Below are positions 59,285 through 64,000 of a stretch of 64,000 nucleotides of DNA, piece after piece; within the stretch, counting starts at the first letter, position 1; every line of letters starts with the position of its first letter. This stretch comes from Vescimonas cirricatena. Its GTDB lineage: Bacteria > Bacillota > Clostridia > Oscillospirales > Oscillospiraceae. The DNA lies in assembly GCF_020687045.1 (NCBI RefSeq), contig NZ_JAJEPW010000009.1, positions 13,815-77,814 of the forward strand, written 5' to 3'. The notes under the pieces are model-generated. The model was not told the origin of the DNA and did no database searches. It saw only the letters and a list, made by a program, of their open reading frames with translations. The position numbers and the translations under genes are program-made.

Positions 59285-61110
59285 CGGTCGTTCCTGTTGT
59301 GCTTCCGGCCCCGGACCACAATAAACGCCGCCACGCCCAGCAGCATACAGCCGCCCACGGTGAACATCCAGGTGCCGTAACCGCCTGTCTTAGGCAGGTC
59401 GAAGCCGGGGTTGTTGATGACCGTCAGCGGCACGATGGCATTGCCGTCCTCCATGTCCACCGCGTCGCCGTTGACGCTGCCGCTGGCCGTCAGGAGCTTC
59501 ACACCACAGGTCTCGCAGGCGCTCTCGCCCTCCGCAGCGGTAATAACAATTTCAATACCATCCTTCAGCAGCACATACCCCTTGTCCGTGGCGGTCTCTG
59601 TCATCGTATAGGTATCGTCCTCCAGACCCATGACCCGGATGTGCCCCTCCCCGTTGGGCACGAACGCCGTGGCCTTGCTCTCCTTCACCTCGTGGCCGGT
59701 GACATGGTACACGCCGTCCACCAGCTCCGCCGTCACAAAATAGCCGTCCGTGTCGTTGTGCAGCAGGAAATGAACATTGGCCAGGTCACCCTTGCCGTCC
59801 GAAAACTGCTTCAGCACATCCACACCGTAGGTATACACATGGCAGCAGTCCTGGAGCATATCAAAGTAGCCTGTATTGGTGCGCTTCCAGGTCAGCACCA
59901 CCTCGTTGGGGTTGTCGGTATCACCCAGCTGTGCGTCAGCGGTAAGGGTAGCGGCATAGGTGATCCGCATGGTGCAGTCGCTGTATCCACGCTTCACGCT
60001 GCCCGTGTAAACGCTCTCAGATTCGTTGATGTCCGCCAGCCCGGTCTCTGTCATACCAATGGTCATGGTGTTGCCAGCGTCATCATAGCTGACGGCAAAC
60101 TTGCCGGAATCCTCGTTCCAAGCCGTAATCTGATCTGTGCATCCGGCATCCCGGAAGAACTCAATGATCACATCGCTTCTGTTGTAGCGAATGCCCTCGC
60201 TCATCGTGTCCACAAAGGTATAGATAGTGAGGCTGGTAGCCTTGGAGGTGATGGTGGGCAGTGTGCTGATGATCTGATAGTCCACCACATCGCCCACGGA
60301 GGCGGTGGCGGTGTGTGCATAGCCATCCGCAATGTCGGTCAGGCTGCCGGTATTCTTGCCGGTGCTGTTCTTGTCCTCCCGGACGGTCTTTTCAAGGTCC
60401 GGGCTGCCGGTTTGGTTCTTGGGGTACACGGTCACATCATAGTTCCAGTCTTTGCCGTCGATAGTGGTCATGGGCAGAGACACGAAGAATGGGTTGCAGG
60501 TGCTGGTGACATTCTCCGGCACACGGGTCTCCACCGCCAGATACAACCCCTGCTCCAGACCGCTGACCTTGCTATGTCCGTTTTCATCCGTCTCGGGCAT
60601 GGCCTTGCCGCCATTTCGGGCAGCAGCTTCCAGCGCATTTTTGACGGTGGTGGCGTTGGCGGCCAGTGCATCGCTCATGGCCTTGTTCAGCTTGTCGGCG
60701 GTATAGTAGCGGGTGCCGTTTTCGCTCTTGTGTGCATCTGCGGCGGTCAGGCCGATGGCCTGGAGCACGGTATCCTCGGCAAAGCCGTACAGCACACCTA
60801 CTTGACGCTGCCCGTCCACCAGTTCATTGTTCATGGCGATGTCAGCTACCCGCAGATAGGTGAACTCCACGCCCTGAATAGCGTACTGCGCCAGCTTGTC
60901 GGTAACGGCATCGTCCTGCACACCGGTGCTGACATAGGACGCCGTATTCCACGCCCCGTCCTCGCTGGCCGCCGTGATGTCGTACTTATAAAGGGAAAGG
61001 GACGCTTTCCGTCCGGAGTCAATGGTCGGCGCTGCGAACGCTGTGCTGATAAGCCCCAAGGCCATGACCATGGCCAGAAGCAGCGCCCAAAGTCGTTTCG
61101 TTTTCTTCAT
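59281..61110 (-). CDS. LPxTG major pilin (isopeptide-forming fimbrial protein)
   Basis: The 609-residue protein has a signal peptide (1-26), an N-terminal pilin domain (ALSLYKYDITAASEDGAW-like, ASLSLYKYDITAASEDG), a central fimbrial isopeptide domain (DVVDYQIISTLPTITSKATS, YRNRSDVIIEFF-like strands), a SpaA/Cna-B-like domain, the sorting signal LPKTG (572-576), a helix and a basic tail. It forms the pilus shaft, linked by the sortase at 58466, whose start overlaps its stop. Isopeptide Lys-Asn pairs are expected but not mapped here. Confidence 0.88.
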   Translation of the reverse strand: MKKTKRLWALLLAMVMALGLISTAFAAPTIDSGRKASLSLYKYDITAASEDGAWNTASYVSTGVQDDAVTDKLAQYAIQGVEFTYLRVADIAMNNELVDGQRQVGVLYGFAEDTVLQAIGLTAADAHKSENGTRYYTADKLNKAMSDALAANATTVKNALEAAARNGGKAMPETDENGHSKVSGLEQGLYLAVETRVPENVTSTCNPFFVSLPMTTIDGKDWNYDVTVYPKNQTGSPDLEKTVREDKNSTGKNTGSLTDIADGYAHTATASVGDVVDYQIISTLPTITSKATSLTIYTFVDTMSEGIRYNRSDVIIEFFRDAGCTDQITAWNEDSGKFAVSYDDAGNTMTIGMTETGLADINESESVYTGSVKRGYSDCTMRITYAATLTADAQLGDTDNPNEVVLTWKRTNTGYFDMLQDCCHVYTYGVDVLKQFSDGKGDLANVHFLLHNDTDGYFVTAELVDGVYHVTGHEVKESKATAFVPNGEGHIRVMGLEDDTYTMTETATDKGYVLLKDGIEIVITAAEGESACETCGVKLLTASGSVNGDAVDMEDGNAIVPLTVINNPGFDLPKTGGYGTWMFTVGGCMLLGVAAFIVVRGRKHNRNDR

Positions 61111-61113
61111 GGT

Positions 61114-62541
61114 TCAGTTCTCCTTTTTCATGTAAGATTTTTTGCAAAAATAAACACCCATGCCGAGCATGAGTGCCGCAAACAGAATATAAATTGTGAA
61201 GCCTGCGCCGCCCGTAAAGGGCAGCGCAAAGCCCGCGTTGTTGCAGGCGGTAATGGTGATGTCCCGGTCGCTTGCGTCCAGCGTTCCCACGAACAGAGGC
61301 TCCGTCAGCAGCGTCATTCCCTCCGCCGCCTGCACCTCCGTCACCCGGTAGTAGGTACTGCCGTCTGCTGTCAGATTTTCCCAGCAAACCGAGCCGCTTG
61401 CATCCGTTTCCGCCGCGCTCACCTCCTGCCAGTTCACCTGATCCGCAGAGGATTCCAGCAGGAATCGGATCCCGGACAGAGGATCACCGGCGGCGTCCAC
61501 CTTCTTCACCGTGATCCTGCCGGGGATGGCAGCGGTCTTGATCTTCAAATACGCCGTTACCGGGTCCCGGACGCTGGCAGAGTAGGTAACCACATCCTGA
61601 ATACCGGTAGGTTCGCCCCACACGCCATCGCCCCACACCACCATACCGGCGCTGGTAGTGCCCTCTTTGGCGGCTGTGATGGTAACGGCATCCGAAATAG
61701 GCTTTTCCGTAGAAACCGTCAGCACATCTCCGTTCTTGCTGAAAGTCAGATCGGCATCCTCACAGCTGAAGCTGTACTTTCCCAGCATCCCGTTGGTGTC
61801 GGTGACGCTGCCGGTAAACTTGCTTCCGTCCCAAGTCAGCTCCAGCGTCTCTGCATCGGTGGCGGTAGAAGTGCAGAAGCTGGGACGTTTGCTGTGGGTC
61901 TGCACAGAATCTACAATGGAATCATAGTAGCTGAGGATCTTGCCCCGCAGGGGATGGGTGGCATCCACCCGCTCCAAGGCCTCGTTATAGCCCATAGACT
62001 TCACATCAATATGGCGGAAGCTGCTGTCCCGTTCGCCTGCCACTACCTCCCAAATGAGGACCTGCGTGGCATAGGCCCAGGCCATCTTCTCCGCCGTGCT
62101 CTCTACATCTGCCCACCAGCCGCCGCCAATGGTCCCGTGGTAGCCGTAGCTCATGATACGGCCAATCAGCCGCTGCACTTCGCGGGGCGTAAGGGGATGC
62201 CCGTCCGACAAAGTCAGGTGATCCCACCATGTATCGTCGTGGTCTGTGAGGGAATCGTAGTTTTTCTGCGGTGCGCCGGGTTCGATGCAGTAGGCCACCT
62301 CTCCCTGCCAGGAATCCAGACAACGGAACTGCGTGTAGCTTGTGGCCGATACCCGGTAGCCAAAGCGCAGATTCAGCACGCCGTGGCCCCAGTTACCGTC
62401 GGATTTCAAGGTGTCATCTGACAGCGGGAAATTCCAGATGTACACCTGTTTGGATGCGGCGAGGGCTGTGGTAGGCAGCAGGCACAGGCACAGTACCAAC
62501 GCCAGCAGAAAAGCCGTCCCGCACTTGATGATTCGTTTCAA
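61114..62541 (-). CDS. Tip adhesin with thioester domain and LPxTG-like signal
   Basis: The 475-residue protein has a signal peptide (1-29) and a thioester domain with Cys85 (EVAYCIEPGAP) and Gln160 (AYATQVLIWEV). The Cys-Gln pair forms a reactive thioester in streptococcal tip adhesins, which bind host amines covalently. Residues about 345-430 form a SpaA/Cna-B domain (GRITVKKVDAAGDPLSGIRF). The sorting signal LPFTG (440-444), a helix and KKSYMKKEN close it. The gene is 3 bases upstream of the major pilin gene, so this is the pilus tip. Confidence 0.85.
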   Translation of the reverse strand: MKRIIKCGTAFLLALVLCLCLLPTTALAASKQVYIWNFPLSDDTLKSDGNWGHGVLNLRFGYRVSATSYTQFRCLDSWQGEVAYCIEPGAPQKNYDSLTDHDDTWWDHLTLSDGHPLTPREVQRLIGRIMSYGYHGTIGGGWWADVESTAEKMAWAYATQVLIWEVVAGERDSSFRHIDVKSMGYNEALERVDATHPLRGKILSYYDSIVDSVQTHSKRPSFCTSTATDAETLELTWDGSKFTGSVTDTNGMLGKYSFSCEDADLTFSKNGDVLTVSTEKPISDAVTITAAKEGTTSAGMVVWGDGVWGEPTGIQDVVTYSASVRDPVTAYLKIKTAAIPGRITVKKVDAAGDPLSGIRFLLESSADQVNWQEVSAAETDASGSVCWENLTADGSTYYRVTEVQAAEGMTLLTEPLFVGTLDASDRDITITACNNAGFALPFTGGAGFTIYILFAALMLGMGVYFCKKSYMKKEN

Positions 62542-62578
62542 AATAGGCCTCCCATTCTCGTAAATTTTTACATAAGAA

Positions 62579-62601
62579 AAAGGCTCTCAATGAGAGCCTT
62601 T
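62579..62601 (-). terminator. Terminator after the 62620 lipoprotein gene
   Basis: AAAGGCTCTCA (62579-62589) is the inverted copy of TGAGAGCCTTT (62591-62601), a 9-11 bp stem with a very small loop. On the minus strand it is followed by TTCTTATG after the stem's own TTT. It separates the lipoprotein gene from the pilus operon. Confidence 0.75.
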
Positions 62602-62619
62602 CCTCTAATATGGCTGCCG

Positions 62620-63258
62620 TTATCCGCGTCCGATGAACAGCTCATACTGCCCGTCTCCGATCTGTTCTGCCCAGATCCAGACGGCGGTGCAGCCTTCCTG
62701 ATCCTTATAGTACGTCAGATCATCCCGGATATAGGCGGCCAAAACATCTTCCGTCTTGCTGCTGCACCGGATGGGCGTGTCCCATGTGCCGGCTGCCGCA
62801 GGATCCAGCACCAGCCCGATGCTCACGGCATAGTCCTTGGCGTAGGCCAGCCAGTAGTCCATGGCAAAGGCTTTCTCCTCCGGCTGTGGAGCTGCCTCAT
62901 CCGTCACGGGTTCAGAGGGGGCGGATCCTGTGGGCGGAGTTTCAGGCGGCACAGTCTCGGCAGGCAGCACTTGCACCGGAGGAACTTCCGCCGCAGGCTT
63001 CGCTTCTCCGGCAGAGGAATTGGTTTTCTTTTCTCCCGACGGCTCCGCATCGACAGGGCCGGGGCGTTCTGCCTCATCTTGTGTTACGACCTCCGAAGGG
63101 TTTTCGTTTCCATTTTGCGCCGCTGTGGTCCCGGAAGCGGCGGCAGATGCCACTTGCGGCGGATCTCCTTCTGTCGTTTTCGCAGATGCTCCGGCTCCGC
63201 CGCAGCCTGCGAGGAGAAGCACGCTCAGCATACCCGCCATGATTTGCAGTTTTTTCAT
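62620..63258 (-). CDS. Lipoprotein of unknown function
   Basis: I choose ATG 63258 (MKKLQIMAGMLSVLLLAGCG, lipobox LAGC with Cys19); 212 residues. A long Pro/Glu/Ala-rich spacer (about 25-130) leads to a C-terminal domain with AFAMDYWLAYAKDYAVSIGL and YIRDDLTYYKDQEGCTAVWI. It is anchored to the outer face of the membrane, upstream of the pilus genes, on the same element. I do not recognise the C-terminal domain. Confidence 0.78.
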   Translation of the reverse strand: MKKLQIMAGMLSVLLLAGCGGAGASAKTTEGDPPQVASAAASGTTAAQNGNENPSEVVTQDEAERPGPVDAEPSGEKKTNSSAGEAKPAAEVPPVQVLPAETVPPETPPTGSAPSEPVTDEAAPQPEEKAFAMDYWLAYAKDYAVSIGLVLDPAAAGTWDTPIRCSSKTEDVLAAYIRDDLTYYKDQEGCTAVWIWAEQIGDGQYELFIGRG

Positions 63259-63400
63259 TTTGTACCTCCAGTTTTTATTTTTCTTTTCCGTCCTGTGTTG
63301 GTACACAACACAACTACCACAGGATCGCCCACAAGTCAACGGGAATCTGCGCAGCTGCCATAGAAAACGGGAGGCCCTCTGGCACGAGCTCCGTTCCAAC

Positions 63401-64000
63401 TCATGCCATGCCGCCCATTTCCATGCGGGATGCTTCTTCCCGCGCCATGTTCTGCCACTGGACGGTCAGATCATAGGCCGTACAGTAGCAGTTATAATCG
63501 CCCGGAGACGGATTACAGCGCAGGCAGTAGCGGTAATGCTCGGTTTCCACGATGTAGCCGTAGTTCTGTGTCCAGCCGCCGCTGATTTTCCCGCCGTGTT
63601 CATAGCAGAAACGCTCCATGGCGAAGCGGTTTTTCAGCACACTCTCCCGCAGCGTGTCCACGACCTCCTGCAGCTCTGCCTTGAACGCGGGGCTGTTCAG
63701 CTCCTCCGGGCCACGGGGCCACCAGGTATGCCAAAACTCGTTGCCGCTGCGCCCGAAGTCCATACGGACATGTCCAACGGTACCCAGCCGCTTATCTTCA
63801 TCGGGGTGCGGGGTATAAAATAAGCCCGCCTCCTCCGGGCGGGCAGGTCGGATATGAAATTTCATGTTCTCCGCGGGATACGAAAGCTGATGAGCCTCGC
63901 AGAACTCGCGGAGCGTCATATTGCCTTCATCGAGAAAACCGAGCTCATCCCGCACATCCAGCCGCCCGGACTTAGGCATCGCCAGCTTTTCCGGCATCAG
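63401..64000 (-). CDS. Accessory element protein, C-terminal part (runs past window end)
   Basis: About 200 residues are seen; the frame stays open at base 64000, so the ATG at 63997 need not be the start. The part FHIRPARPEEAGLFYTPHPD, LGTVGHVRMDFGRSGNEFWH, YCLRCNPSPGDYNCYCTAYD resembles the C-terminal end of large accessory proteins (DUF4316/LPD-type) of conjugative elements. It has several Cys and Trp. The function is unknown. Confidence 0.7.
   Translation of the reverse strand: MMPEKLAMPKSGRLDVRDELGFLDEGNMTLREFCEAHQLSYPAENMKFHIRPARPEEAGLFYTPHPDEDKRLGTVGHVRMDFGRSGNEFWHTWWPRGPEELNSPAFKAELQEVVDTLRESVLKNRFAMERFCYEHGGKISGGWTQNYGYIVETEHYRYCLRCNPSPGDYNCYCTAYDLTVQWQNMAREEASRMEMGGMA

Noticed and set aside
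59299..62421. Plus-strand open frame of about 1000 codons across the pilus genes
   Set aside because: It crosses two well-supported pilus genes and their junction on the other strand; the composition (many His/Val/Gly) is that of an antisense reading.
1..64000. CRISPR arrays, rRNA or tRNA genes
   Set aside because: No regularly spaced direct repeats with unique spacers and no tRNA cloverleaf or rRNA signature was noticed on either strand.

Overview
The window (about 55-60% G+C by eye) looks like chromosome plus an integrated conjugative element from a Gram-positive gut-type member of the Clostridia, probably Oscillospiraceae. The reasons are the strong AGGAGG ribosome binding sites, Gram-positive sortase pili and lipoproteins, cohesin/dockerin proteins, and a Firmicutes-type MobP3/VirD4/VirB4 conjugation module. 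I saw no rRNA, tRNA or CRISPR array. All family names are from reading the sequence; no database search was run.

Region A (1-2264) holds the end of an IS256-family transposase, a 23-bp perfect hairpin, and a decayed pair of lipoprotein genes: an alpha/alpha-toroid protein and a transcobalamin-like C-terminal (DUF4430) protein carrying a frameshift and a TGG-to-TGA nonsense codon. Region B (2390-26887) is a co-directional minus-strand cluster of very large secreted proteins. Two adaptor-like proteins carry two cohesin-like domains plus a dockerin each. One cohesin-like protein has a membrane helix. Two proteins have classical dockerins and one has a dockerin-like end. With them lie a DUF4430 protein, a membrane-anchored alpha/alpha-toroid protein, and a MoxR ATPase / DUF58 / transglutaminase-like cassette in which the transglutaminase Cys is replaced by Ser. 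Together they suggest a cell-surface, cellulosome-like complex built from modules that resemble the two halves of intrinsic factor/transcobalamin. I consider this the most interesting system in the window.

Region C (27144-30300) holds small genes and a tyrosine recombinase gene that sits exactly between two perfect 29-bp inverted repeats. Each repeat has the layout of a recombinase core site, so this is probably a self-inverting phase-variation unit. A signal peptidase I follows. Region D (30684-35937) is an ECF sigma factor / anti-sigma / two small secreted proteins / two permeases / ABC ATPase operon, like a peptide-export or self-protection module. Region E (35938-36449) is a scar with relics of a large serine recombinase.

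Region F (36450-64000, nearly all minus strand) is a conjugative element. It encodes the coupling protein VirD4, a MobP3 relaxase and accessory protein, a Toprim primase-like protein, VirB4, VirB3/PrgI-like, TrbL/VirB6-like and DUF3852 membrane subunits, and an NlpC/P60 wall hydrolase. Around them are a split cytosine methyltransferase whose two subunits are encoded in overlapping frames, a Dam-type adenine methyltransferase, an ArdA-like antirestriction protein, DinD, and a ParE/Phd-type toxin-antitoxin pair. A sortase-assembled pilus with a thioester-domain tip adhesin is carried as cargo. Several lesions (frameshifted XRE repressor, in-frame stop in an accessory gene) suggest that the element is partly decaying or that the assembly contains indel errors.
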